Shown: positions 12,938 through 23,630 of the stretch, piece after piece
Layout of the letters: every line of letters starts with the position of its first letter
Numbering within the stretch: the stretch's first letter is position 1
Assembly (NCBI GenBank): GCA_963675135.1
Contig: OY776124.1
Span: 17,978,066-18,042,065 of the forward strand
Direction of reading: 5' to 3'
From: Galeopsis tetrahit
Lineage: Eukaryota > Streptophyta > Magnoliopsida > Lamiales > Lamiaceae
DNA length: 64,000 bases
Made by a program: the position numbers and the translations under genes
Notes under the pieces: model-generated
The model's input: the letters and a program-made list of their open reading frames with translations, nothing else
What the model was told of the DNA's origin: nothing
The model's database searches: none

Positions 12938-14304
12938 TGTTGGGATATGGATCCTAATATAAAGTCCTAATTGATGATGAGTTGAGTTTTGATAAGTCAA
13001 AAGAAGACTTGAATAATTTCTAAGTATTGATTGATCTAGTTTAGTTATGTGAGTCGTCTTGAGCAGATCAGTAGAGTACAAAAAGAAAAGATAAGTATGA
13101 AAGATAAGTATGAAAAGTTTAAATATGATTGAAAGACAAGTACGTTTTATAAGTACTGTGTTATATGATTGTTAGGTTTTGTATTGTGCTAATTAAACGA
13201 TGTATAGAAGCTCATAGTTCATTGTTCGTATTGATTTGTAATCGTTTATTGATGTATAGATGATAAGGTGACTAAGCTGAATTATAAAGCTTAAAGTAAT
13301 ATAATAGTCTTGTTAAGATTAGATGATAGGACTAGTATAGATTAGTTCACTATCAAAGTCTACTATAGAAGTCTACTATAGAAGTCTACTAAAGAAGAAG
13401 ACTGGATGCGCAAGACAAGACAAGTGTTGAAGAAGACTGAAATGTGTCTAAGTATGGAGACTAGACAAGTATCGCAAGTTAGAAAGAAGAAACTGCTTAA
13501 GTTGGAAATGCGTATGAAGATAAGGTCGTTTTATTGAAGAGTTAGTTATGGAATAACTAATTAACTGAAGAAACGTGTGGATGGATAAGAAGAAGCGGTT
13601 AGAAGTCAGTTATCAAGAAAGTTTGTTGGATAACTAACTTATCTTGATAGTTGGAAGTCTATAAATACCTTGGTAGATTCTACATTTGAAGACTACTGTT
13701 ACCAAGAGATTTGAAGCATTTTTCAAAGAGATATTCGAAGCAAATTAAACTCTCAGAGTTGAAGTTCAGAAAGATCAAGCCAGAAAACAAGTGAAGAATT
13801 CAAGAAGGCTACTACTGAGCTAAAGAGAAGTTTTACTTTTACAATTTGTTAAAGTTGCTAGTTACTTGTAAAATAGCTAGTTAGATCGAAGATATATCTG
13901 GAGATATAATCGAAAAGATCAAAGTCTTATTTCTTGGGACTCTAAGCCACAAGAACACACTACTCGATTGGAAGAGTAATAAGAATTTCACGACTGGTGT
14001 TGTGAGAGTGGATGTAGACAAGTTGTCGAACCACTATAAATCTTGTGTTGTTTACTTTACTGTTTTATTTGTGTTTGATTGATTAACTGTTTAATTGATT
14101 AATTGCATATAAGAACAAGACAAGTAGAGTGTTCATAACAGAAGTTCGCGAATTAGTTGAGTATAAATTGTTGGGCTCATTGTTAATCTGATAAATTCCG
14201 CATTGTGTATTCTGATATATTGAAAGATTTTGAAAAGTCTATTCACCCCCCTCTAGACATTGTCCTAGCTTACTCAATATTATAAACTCAACTAGGGACC
14301 TACA
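12938..14304 (+). repeat. 5' LTR of the nested element
   Basis: It starts TGTTGGG and ends TACA, with a TATA-like ctataaatacc near 13660. It contains a 15-bp aagtctactatag unit present once more than in the 3' LTR (near 13355-13400). Confidence 0.85.
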
Positions 14305-14306
14305 AG

Positions 14307-14319
14307 TGGTATCAGAGTC
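14307..14319 (+). other. Primer-binding site (tRNA-iMet type)
   Basis: TGGTATCAGAGTC lies 2 bp after the 5' LTR. It matches the common plant PBS complementary to initiator-methionine tRNA, with one change at the last base or so. Confidence 0.8.
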
Positions 14320-14337
14320 AACTCTCTACTTCGATGT

Positions 14338-14490
14338 GTGGAACCACGTGTCGACCTGGTCCCCGTCTCACGTGAGGGAGGGTATTAAGGTATCCCACAT
14401 CAGATAGAGAGATGGTCTTGGGTAGGCTTATAAGCCTGTGCAATCCTCTCACTTAACACCTTGGTTTTAAGTGTAGAGTTAGGCCTTGTC
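14338..14490 (+). repeat. TRIM-like LTR fragment in the leader
   Basis: The leader between the PBS and the ORF contains tatcccacatcagatagag, then cttataagcctgtgcaatcc and ttaagtgtagagttaggcc. This order (a cccacatc motif, a tataag box, then a shared-tail motif before a PBS) resembles short TRIM-type LTRs common in plants. It may be a fragment of an older element carried by this one. The family assignment is from memory and tentative. Confidence 0.3.
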
Positions 14491-14494
14491 TACT

Positions 14495-15465
14495 ATGAAG
14501 TTGGAGTTGGTTGCTACTCAACTAGACAAGTTAATGCAAGCCAAGAGTCAGCAGAAAGATATTGACAGAGCTGCTGAGTTGATGAGGCAAGTTGTTCAAG
14601 AGGAGATGACTCGTTTTACCTCTCTATTCACTCTTAAGGCTATGATGAAGCCAAAAAGGGGGAAGAGACGAAAGAAGTTGAGTTAGTTAAACCAGAGGCT
14701 GCTGCTGCACAAGAAGAAGAGACTAGTAAGCCAAAGAGAAGAAGGTTAGTCAAGAAAGTAGAGCTTGAACAGATCAGTGCTAGCGCAGAAGAGCAGAAGA
14801 GGTTGACTAAAGGAAAAAGTGTTGCTATTGAAGAAGCTCAACCCAGAACAAGACAAGTCAAGAGAAAACTTGTTCTTGAGAAAAAGAAAGAAGGATTAGG
14901 TGAAATCCTTGCAGACATTGATGATGAAGAGGTCAAAGCTCTTCATAAGAAGCAAAAGATAGAGGATGATCATTATGCTAACAAGAAAGTGTTAGGTAAG
15001 CACATCCACAGGCTGCAAAAGATGAAAGCTGATCCAGATGTGATTGAAGATTCCCACATTGATAGATTCATAGACAACGAGCATAGAGATGCTTGGTTGA
15101 TTGTTAAGAAGAAATGGGAACTAGATCACTGGATAATTCGTAAGTTTGGTGATGCAGAAAGCAAAGAAGAGTTGTTCGCAATATTTGACAAGTTCATGGA
15201 AGCTGAAGATGAGAATATTTGGAACTTGATAATGCGAATTGCAACTGCTGTTGATTATAACATTTTGGTGCCTGATTTTCCTAGATGGGAAACTCCAATG
15301 TTAGGCTATGGAAAAAGGATCGACTTCAACAAGGTGAAGAAGTTCGAAGAAGAGTTGCTCAAGAAGGAGAAGATAGACAATGAAGATCATATTTCAGATA
15401 TTCACAGAAGAATCCTTGAAGCATTCAAAATTCCAAATCCAGATGCTGATACCATCAGTGAGTAA
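14495..15465 (+). CDS. Orphan ORF of the nested LTR element (frameshifted; function unknown)
   Basis: This is the only coding sequence between the two LTRs. The frame starting at ATG 14495 (MKLELVATQLDKLM) runs to 14686. A second frame, open well upstream of 14803, continues to 15465 without a stop. The two appear to be one gene broken by a small indel near 14640-14650. The predicted product is highly charged: a Lys/Arg-rich basic middle with nuclear-localisation-like runs (KPKRRRLVKK), then a Glu/Lys helical region (KWELDHWIIRKFGD, FDKFMEAEDENIWNL). No Cys-His knuckle, DTG protease, YVDD RT or integrase HHCC motif is present. I do not recognise the family. It could be a diverged gag replacement or a captured host gene. 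Confidence 0.5.
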
Positions 15466-15625
15466 TTGTAAGTACTTTACTTAGTTTCATTCTGTTTTTA
15501 TCTAAGTAAGTGTAATCTACTGATCTTATTTGAATGAATGAAAAGATAACACATTTTGATGATTAAAAGATAACTACTTAACTAGTCTACTATTGAGAAA
15601 TAATTCAAGTAGTTTTGGCTTCATC

Positions 15626-15639
15626 AAAAAGGGGGAAAT
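15626..15639 (+). other. Polypurine tract
   Basis: The purine run aaaaagggggaaat immediately precedes the 3' LTR, where plus-strand DNA synthesis is primed. Confidence 0.75.
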
Positions 15640-16993
15640 TTTTGGGATATGAATCCTAATATAAAGTCCTAATTGATGATGAGTTGAGTTTTGATAAGCC
15701 AAAAGAAGACTTGAATAATTTCTAAGTATTGACTGATCTAGTCTAGTTATGTGAGTCGTCTTGAGCAGATCAGTAGAGTACAAAAAGAAAAGATAAGTAT
15801 GAAAGATAAGTATGAAAAGTTTAAATATGATTGAAAGACAAGTACGTTTTATAAGTACTGTGTTATATTATTGTTAGGTTTTGCATTGAGCTAATTAAAC
15901 GATGTATAGAAGCTCATAGTTCATTGTTCGTATTGATTTGTAATCGTTTATTGATGTATAGATGATAAGGTGACTAAGCTGAATTATAAAGCTTAAAGTA
16001 ATATAATAGTCTTGTTAAGATTAGATGATAGGACTAGTATAGATTAGTTCACTATCAAAGTCTACTATAGAAGTCTACTAAAGAAGAAGACTGGATGCGC
16101 AAGACAAGACAAGTGTTGAAGAAGACTGAAATGTGTCTAAGTATGGAGACTAGACAAGTATCGCAAGTTAGAAAGAAGAAACTGCTTAAGTTGGAAACGC
16201 GTATGAAGATAAGGTCGTTTTATTGAAGAGTTAGTTATGGAATAACTAATTAACTGAAGAAACGCGTGGATGGATAAGAAGAAGCGGTTAGAAGTCGGTT
16301 ATCAAGAAAGTTTGTTGGATAACTAACTTATCTTGATAGTTGGAAGTCTATAAATACCTTGGTAGATTCTACATTTGAAGACTACTGTTACCAAGAGATT
16401 TGAAGCATTTTTCAAAGAGATATTCGAAGCAAATTAAACTCTCAGAGTTGAAGTTCAGAAAGTTCAAGCCAGAAGACAAGTGAAGAATTCAAGAAGGCTA
16501 CTACTGAGCTAAAGAGAAGTTTTACTTTTACAATTTGTTCAAGTTGCTAGTTACTTGTAAAATAGCTAGTTAGATCGAAGATATATCTGGAGATATAATC
16601 GAAAAGATCAAAGTCTTATTTCTTGGGACTCTAAGCCACAAGAATACACTACTCGATTGGAAGAGTAATAAGAATTTCACGACTGATGTTGTGAGAGTGG
16701 ATGTAGACAAGTTGTCGAACCACTATAAATCTTGTGTTGTTTACTTTACTGTTTTATTTGTGTTTGATTGATTAACTGTTTAATTGATTAATTGCATATA
16801 AGAACAAGACAAGTAGAGTGTTCATAACAGAAGTTCGCGAATTAGTTGAGTATAAATTGTTGGGCTCATTGTTAATCTGATAAATTCTGCATTGTGTATT
16901 CTGATATATTGAAAGATTTTGAAAAATCTATTCACCCCTCTCTAGACATTTACCTAGCTTACTCAATATTATAAACTCAACTAGGGACCTACA
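15640..16993 (+). repeat. 3' LTR of the nested element
   Basis: It is near-identical to 12938-14304. Its first bases read TTTTGGG rather than TGTTGGG, and it lacks one 15-bp internal unit. Confidence 0.85.
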
Positions 16994-17076
16994 TAGATTG
17001 AGAAATTTGAGAATGAACGTTGAGAAATGAGAATAAGAAATTGAGTTTGGTGTGAAAAATGAGTTGGAAAAGGGGG

Positions 17077-17084
17077 TATTTATA
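17077..17084 (-). promoter_or_regulatory. Probable TATA box of the hAT transposase
   Basis: On the minus strand the sequence reads TATAAATA within cctataaataccc. It lies upstream of the transposase ORF once the nested LTR element is removed (about 280 bp from the ATG at 12749). The LTR element separates promoter and ORF by 4 kb today. Confidence 0.45.
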
Positions 17085-17953
17085 GGACAAAAATCGGATT
17101 TAATAATAAAAAAAATCCGGCGAACCCACGGCTAACCGCCACCTGTTTTAATCTGGACCGTCGAGATCCAACGGTCGAGTTCAAAAACCCGATTTTCCTT
17201 TCCGCCCCCCCTCCCATTTTCATAGATCCCTTCGAAATCACTTTCGTGTAATCGACCAAAATCCCATTGATGGATCATATTAACTTTGTTGCAACTATTG
17301 TGATATACAATATAAATTCAAGCGCGGGGAGGATGCGGAACATACGCGATGCACATGCAAAAAAGGCATCCAGACAAAATATATTGGCTACATTGAAGAT
17401 TTGAAGTCAAATGTTTAGTAATTTTAATTTTTAGTTTATGTTTTTATTCAAATGTTTAGTAATTTTAGTTTATTTAAGTCAAATGCTTATGTTTACTTCT
17501 CATTCTTGGTAACTTTAGACTTTAGTTTATTTATTTGAGTCAAATTGTAATTGCTAATGTTTAATTGTTTATTTGAAAATTGAAATATTTTAGTAATTGC
17601 ATAATTGACATTAGTTAGATACTCAATACTTAGACGAAAAATTAAAACAATCATATTAAATATAAATTACAACAATTTAAAACGAAAAATGATGAGTAAA
17701 AAGCCTAAAATTACAACTCAAAGTCTCAGACTATAAATTACAAAAAAAAAAAAAAAAAAACCAAAAATCTGCGGTTTGGACGGTTAATCGGAAAACCGTT
17801 GATTAAACCGGTAAACCGTCGGTTTAACCGAAACCGTCGATTTTCTCCACGACCAACCGAACCGTCAAAATACGGTTACAGGCCGATTTTATAACCGAAA
17901 CCGCCGATTTTCACGATTCTTGCGGTTTGTAACGGCCCATGTCTAGTGGATTG

Positions 17954-19343
17954 AGAAAAAAAAAATTAAAAAAGTATTTTTTGGTTTATTATATATAGAT
18001 TAGGCGAAGAATTTCCGAAAAAAAAAAAACTATTTTAGCATATTCTTTCGTGTAATTAAAATGTATAGATACATTTGAATTTTAATGTTCAATTTATTCA
18101 ATTTAATTTTTGACCCAACATTTAACTCAGTTCATTCGAGCTTAATTTCAATAGTATATGTTCAATTGATTGCACCCAAATATTACTTATTGTAAAGTAT
18201 TGGTTGTGTATAATGATATCATTAATATTATATTATTTATATACATAGTGTATAATGATATTATAAATGAATCATTATTTGGTAATTGAGGATTAAATTC
18301 CAATTATTGGTTAGATTGTTTCTCCAAGAAATTACTTTTTATTTTATTTTTTGGGTTAACCAAGGTCATTATATTGGGTAAAAATTTATACTACTATAGT
18401 ATAATACGTGTAATATTAACATAAATTAGAAAAGTGACTGAAAAAATCGCGAATTGAATCGAGTTGAAAGTACATAACTATTAAAAAAATTACGCATGAC
18501 AAACTATAAAAATTCACTCTCATGTCATTAAAGCAAATATTCTTATGTGTTATTTACATATACCGTAATGACAAATACAGTATATAAGAAACCTCAGAAA
18601 AAATAATTATACATACGTGTAAAATGTACTACTAAAAACTAAAAAGTACTCATTCTGGTCCCACTTAAACTATCTTTTAAATAAGGAATTGTCTCAGAAA
18701 TTAATTGATGAAATTTCAATTTTATTCCTCTATTTATTTATTTTTGCAATAGTATACATTAATTATGAATATGAAAATAAAAGAATAGTAAAAATCACAT
18801 TACAAGAAATAATTCAATTTGAAATACAGTAATTAAAATAGATGGGAAATTTAATCTCAGAAGAAATGAAGATGATAGCAGTTTTTTCTAAAAAAAAAGA
18901 AGATGATAGCAGTTTTGCGATCGATGAATACCCAGAGACAGTGGACTTAAAAGACCTGCCATCTTTGCAGACGAATCTTTTGTTTTGGTTTTTTTTTTTT
19001 TTTTGACGGGACGAATCTTTTGTTCTTTATTACCAAACAAATACATTACATTATTCCACTTTAAAGATATACATAAATTTTAACATAAAAAATATATTAT
19101 TAAATGTGTAATGGACAGTTAAGATAGACACAAATAGAAATAAGAAAATGTGGAAATAGAGATAAAAAGGGAAAATGTAGAGCAACATAGGAATTAAAAA
19201 ATAAAATAAAGAGGAATAATAAATTTTACCAAATAAAAAAATGTAAATTTTAGGCTGCAACGAACTTAAAAAAAAAAGTATAAATTTGAGAGAGAAAGTG
19301 ATGGTTAATTGAAAGTGTTGTGTAGAGTTGCCTTCTCTTGATG
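17954..19343. other. AT-rich intergenic DNA
   Basis: No gene is supported. Poly-A/T runs and short purine-rich repeats (two copies of agaagatgatagcagtttt near 18869-18914) are visible. Confidence 0.5.
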
Positions 19344-20036
19344 TCTATGGCTAGGGGTGGGCATTCAGCTGGTTCGGTTCAATTCTGATCTTTTTTCAAT
19401 CGAACCAAAATAATCGAAGATTTAAAAAGACGAATCGAACTGAACCGAAATTATATAAAAACTGAATCGAACCGAATTTTTCCTGCCTAAAATTAAAAAA
19501 AACCATTTAAACAAATAAACATTTTAAAAAGGATTGGTCTGCTATGGACTCGAGTGCATGTTGTGCACCCTAATCCATGTTGCACTTTTCAGTTTTACTG
19601 ACTTACACTTTTTGGTAAATGGTGTTGCACTTTTTAATTATTAAACTGTATAATGTAATATTTTTAGTTATAGTGACTCACACTTTTTAGTAATATTGTG
19701 TTGTACTTTTCAGTTTAATAACTTACACTTTTCTTTAGACTTGAGTGCATACTAGACTTTACCTTTTAAAAAATTCAATTCTACATAAGAAGTTCAGCTA
19801 CAGAATATACAAAAGAATTCTACATAAGCAATATCTGCAATTAAATATGCTAAATAATCTATTGTAAAATAAATTAAATAATATGTTACAACAAATTTGG
19901 AAATATAATTAATATGTTAGCAGTATATCTCCAATTTATATTCAATGAAATCAAATATTTAAAAACATAATCTAAAAATCTCAAAACAAAACCAGCATAT
20001 ATAACTTAAATAAAAGGGCATTCAAGCAAAGAAGAA

Positions 20037-22106
20037 CATCAGAGTGCCTTCATTAAAGGGCGCCACATCCTCGAGGGAGTAGTGATTCTGAATGAAACCA
20101 TTGAAGAAGCAAAGAGGCGAAAAATGGAGATAATCTTCCTCAAGATAGATTTTGCCAAAGCATATGACTCGGTGGATTGGGAATTCTTGAACCTAATGAT
20201 GGAGCAGATGCAATTTTGTGCTAAATGGCGGAGGTGGATACGAGAATGTGTATCTACTGCGTCTGCAACTGTATTGATTAACGGAAGTCCTTCAAGAGAA
20301 TTTAGATTGGAACGAGGCTTGAGACAAGGGGATCCGCTGTCACCACTTCTATACCTAATAGTAGCAGAAGGCCTGAATGCCATGGTCAATAGGGCTACGC
20401 AGAATGGTATCTTTAAAGCGGCCGAAATCGGGAATAATAGAATGAGGATTTCACACTTACAGTACGCCGACGATACGGTTTTCATTGGGGAGGCAAGCCA
20501 CGAGAATGTGTGGGTCATGCGCGGAATACTGAAGAATTTTGAACTATTGTCAGGGCTGAAGATCAATTACAATAAATGTAGCTTGATGGGAATTAATATT
20601 GATCAACCCCGACTCGAGAGCATGGCGAACATTCTCGAATGTGTGGTGGGAACAGTCCCTTTCTCATATCTCGGAATTAGGGTGGGCACGAAATCAAAGA
20701 GGATTGCGGAATGGGAACATCTGATCCAAAAACTAAAGAGAAGGCTAAGGGCTTGGGAGACAAAATCGATCTCCTTCGGCGGGAGAATAACTCTCCTTAA
20801 ATCGGTTTTGACGGCGATACCAGTCTACCATTTCTCCTTCTATCTTCTCCCTATAAAAACTCTAAACTCTTTAACTTCAGTGTGTCGGAATTTTCTTTGG
20901 AGTGGTAAGGGGAATGTGAGGAAAGTGGCCTGGAATAAATGGGAAACGATATGTAAATCAAAACATGAGGGAGGCCTGGGGGTTAGAAATTTGGGATGTT
21001 TTAATAAGGCTTTGATTGGGAAATTGCTATGGGGGTTCATTAGTAATAAGGAGAGTTTGTGGGGCAAGGTAATTAGGTCTCTTTATGGGGAGTTGAGGGA
21101 GTGTGAGGATGGTTTCTGTGTTATGGGTAGAGGGGGGGTATCTCAGTGGTGGAAGGATGTGGTTTCTGTGGGGAAAGGGCCAGATGGAGAGTGGTTTCGT
21201 GAGAGGGCAGATAGAATTATTGGAGATGGGGCGAGTGTCAGATTCTGGGAAGATAGGTGGGTGGGAGTTCAAACTCTAAAATTAAAATTTCCCAGACTCT
21301 ATAGGCTAAGTGTTGACAAAAATCGATCCATTAGGGACATGGGGAACTGGGTGAACAACGTGTGGGAGTGGAGATGGGTTTGGTCGAGAAACTTATTTGA
21401 TAGAGAAGTTGAATTACTAAACTCTCTCATTTCTATTGTGAACAGGCACAACCTCACGATGGACGATCCTGACAACTGGAGATGGAGTTCGACACCAAAT
21501 GGTCAGTATACTACCAAAGCAGCTTACCAAATTCTGCAGTCCAGTGGAGACGCTGAGGACGCGCAAAGCAGAGGAGATAAGGAGATTATGAAGTTGTGGA
21601 GGAACGCAGCGCCTTTCAAAGCAGCGGCCATGGCTTGGCGTTTATATTGGGATCGAATGCCAACGCGAGACAACCTGAGAAGACGAAGGATATTAAGCTC
21701 GGACGAAGAGGCGAGGTGTGTGCTATGCAAAGAAAAAACCGAAACGGCGGAACACCTTTTTCTGGATTGCAGCAAAATTCAACAGGTATGGCATAGCATC
21801 CTAAATTGGATGAACATATGCTCTGTTTTACCTCGGAAAATAAGAGAGCACTTTGCACAAGTGTCGAACCTCATGAACTCGAAGAAAGGGAACCAAATTA
21901 TGGCAGGTGTCTGGATATGCATAGTGTGGATCATATGGCATAAAAGGAACGGAATTATTTTTGAAAATGGCGTTTGGGAAGGGGAAAAGGTGTTAGACGA
22001 AATAAAGGGTCGAGTGTGGAGTTGGTGTTCGGTTAAGGAGCTGACGAAAAGAGGGGCCGTCTTTAGAGAATGGTTGATGGATCCACTCCGATGCCTGGAC
22101 ACATAG
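20037..22106 (+). pseudogene. LINE ORF2 fragment: reverse transcriptase plus zf-RVT
   Basis: The frame is open from the truncation point to 22106 with no ATG of its own. It carries RT block A (FLKIDFAKAYDSV), the GLRQGDPLSP block, the catalytic YADDT box, and the long thumb/connection region (YLGIRVGTK, GGRITLLKSVL). It ends with a zf-RVT domain near the C-terminus (CVLCKEKTETAEHLFLDC). The endonuclease and the first RT blocks are missing, so it cannot be functional. The uninterrupted 690 codons suggest the insertion is young. Confidence 0.9.
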
Positions 22107-22292
22107 GCGAGAAGTGGCCTGCAGGGGGGTCTTCGACGAGGAGGACATAAATTAACTAACAGCAGATGAAAATTCCTTCCAATCATGTTTTCTGTTACTT
22201 TTTCTAATTTGCACTAGACACACTTTCTGTATGCTGTAAATAGTTATTACCAAAAATTAAGGAATAATGTATTCCATGGTGTAAGGAATGAG

Positions 22293-22295
<3 letters not shown>

Positions 22296-22326
<31 letters not shown>
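22296..22326 (+). repeat. (ATT)n microsatellite at the LINE 3' end
   Basis: About ten uninterrupted tta units lie where the LINE 3' tail ends. From here to about 22660 the DNA remains rich in aat/att words without coding content. Confidence 0.8.
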
Positions 22327-22328
<2 letters not shown>

Positions 22329-22817
22329 AAATATTATTATTTATTTTCATTTTCACATATAATTTTTCACATTAAATAATAATAATTTAAAATTTTAAAA
22401 AAATTTATATTTAATATTATGACTATTAAATAAATAATAATTTATTATCCATAATAAAATTTTGAAAATCAATAATAATTTATTTATTTGATAATAGTAA
22501 TTTAAACACTCAATAATAATATTTTTTATATATTAATAATAATATGTATTAATATATAATACTATAATATTTAATAATAATAATTTTTCAATAATAATAA
22601 ATTTTAAATAATAATAATAAAAAACCATCGCAACAACAAAAATTAACAATAATAATAATTTAGGTAATTTTACACAACACCAATTTTTCATTCATTGTTC
22701 TTTCCTTATTCATACCAATCATAACAATTGTCATTCCTATTTTATTCCTTTCCAACCTTCATTCCATTCATGAGTTCATTCCATTTAGCCATATTTTCAT
22801 TCCATCATACCAATCAT
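22327..22817. other. AT-rich, simple-repeat spacer
   Basis: This is (aat)n-rich DNA followed by about 160 bp of cattcc/attcat-rich sequence. It is probably leftover hAT interior or a MITE that now borders the truncated Copia LTR. No gene is visible. Confidence 0.4.
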
Positions 22818-23551
22818 GCTGTAAAGGTATTGAAGTAGGAATGGAGTTCAACTATGAATTAGGGGTACACACCCCAAAAGGCCACACGCGCGCGCCCGTC
22901 CGTTCGTCCGGCTCGGCTTCGGCAATGGTCTTTGGAGCCCGCCTATCTTTTTGCAGACCCAAAAACTCTGAAAGCCCAACACATGAATTGGATCGACCCA
23001 TTCGGTTACGGGTTTGGCCCATTTCGTAATGCTTCAAGAACCTTCCACAACTATCTGGAATCCTCAGACTTGGTCTCCAAGACTTTCTCCACGTTGTGCG
23101 ATTTTTTCGCACCTTAACCCAAGAGCTGGGCCTGGGCCCACGCACGAATTCTGCAACCACCTAGGGTTTCTATCTACCTATAAATACCAGGCTCTCCCCT
23201 CATAATTTCCTACGCTGAAAATTTTCGCCCCTCTTCTCTTCTCTGCAGTGTTGTGCTCTCCAAAGCCATACACTGTTCTCGCTGCCGGAATTCGTTCCAT
23301 GTGTTGCCGGAATATTTTCCGTGTGTGTTCAGTTCGTACCTAGTACGTTCGCTGAGGCTTCGTATACAGTGGTACTACTGTGTACGGAATAGAAGTCGTT
23401 TTACCTTTGGGAACAAAGCGCCATACCAGTCGAGCACTACCTGGGCGTATTTTGTTCTGCGGGAAAAGGGTTTCCCTTGACTCTTCTGTTTCCAAATTAT
23501 CAGACTATTCGATATTGCAGTATACCTTTGGTGCATATTTCCCTAACAACA
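22818..23551 (+). repeat. Truncated 5' LTR of the Copia element
   Basis: It matches the 3' LTR from its internal ttaaaggtattgaa to the terminal CTAACAACA. It includes the acacgcgcgcgcccg stretch and a TATA box, ctataaatacc, near 23178. Confidence 0.85.
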
Positions 23552-23630
23552 ATCACAGAACATAATACTTTAATCTATTTTCGGACTTAATTAATTAAAA
23601 TTAATTTTCGGACTTAATTAATACACTGCA

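Larger units (their letters stand above)
12938..16993 (+). mobile_element. Non-autonomous LTR retrotransposon with long LTRs (LARD/TR-like)
   Basis: Direct repeats 12938-14304 and 15640-16993 (about 1.36 kb each) begin TGTTGGGATATGG (left copy) and end CTACA. The left LTR is followed by a primer-binding site tggtatcagagtc (14307-14319; initiator-Met tRNA type). The right LTR is preceded by a polypurine tract, aaaaagggggaaat. The internal region is only about 1.3 kb and has no recognisable gag, protease, RT or integrase. Flanks read gagat and tagat, a possible imperfect 5-bp TSD. The LTRs differ by few substitutions plus one 15-bp repeat unit, so insertion looks recent. It lies in the 5' region of the hAT transposase. 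Confidence 0.85.
9911..17945 (-). mobile_element. hAT DNA transposon, ~8 kb, with a nested LTR element
   Basis: The left end TAGACATGTCC and right end GGCCCATGTCTA are inverted. The element is bounded by an identical 8-bp direct repeat, gtggattg, at 9903-9910 and 17946-17953, which is the target size of hAT elements. Both subterminal regions carry many accgtcgg/aaccgccga words, likely transposase-binding repeats. The inside holds a decayed minus-strand hAT transposase (10521-12749) and a nested LTR element (12938-16993). Without that insertion the hAT would be about 4 kb, a normal autonomous size. The transposase has stops and frameshifts, so this copy is non-autonomous now. Confidence 0.9.
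20037..22330 (+). mobile_element. L1-type LINE, 5'-truncated
   Basis: The element begins inside the reverse-transcriptase domain, as expected for incomplete target-primed reverse transcription. It keeps an intact C-terminal frame, about 190 bp of 3' UTR and an (ATT)n tail. The 5' boundary is approximate because the homology starts with HQSAFIKGRHI. I could not settle a target-site duplication. Confidence 0.8.

Noticed and set aside
22852..23205. Overlapping small ORFs in the Copia LTRs
   Set aside because: They repeat in both LTRs and are GC-rich by-products without start context.
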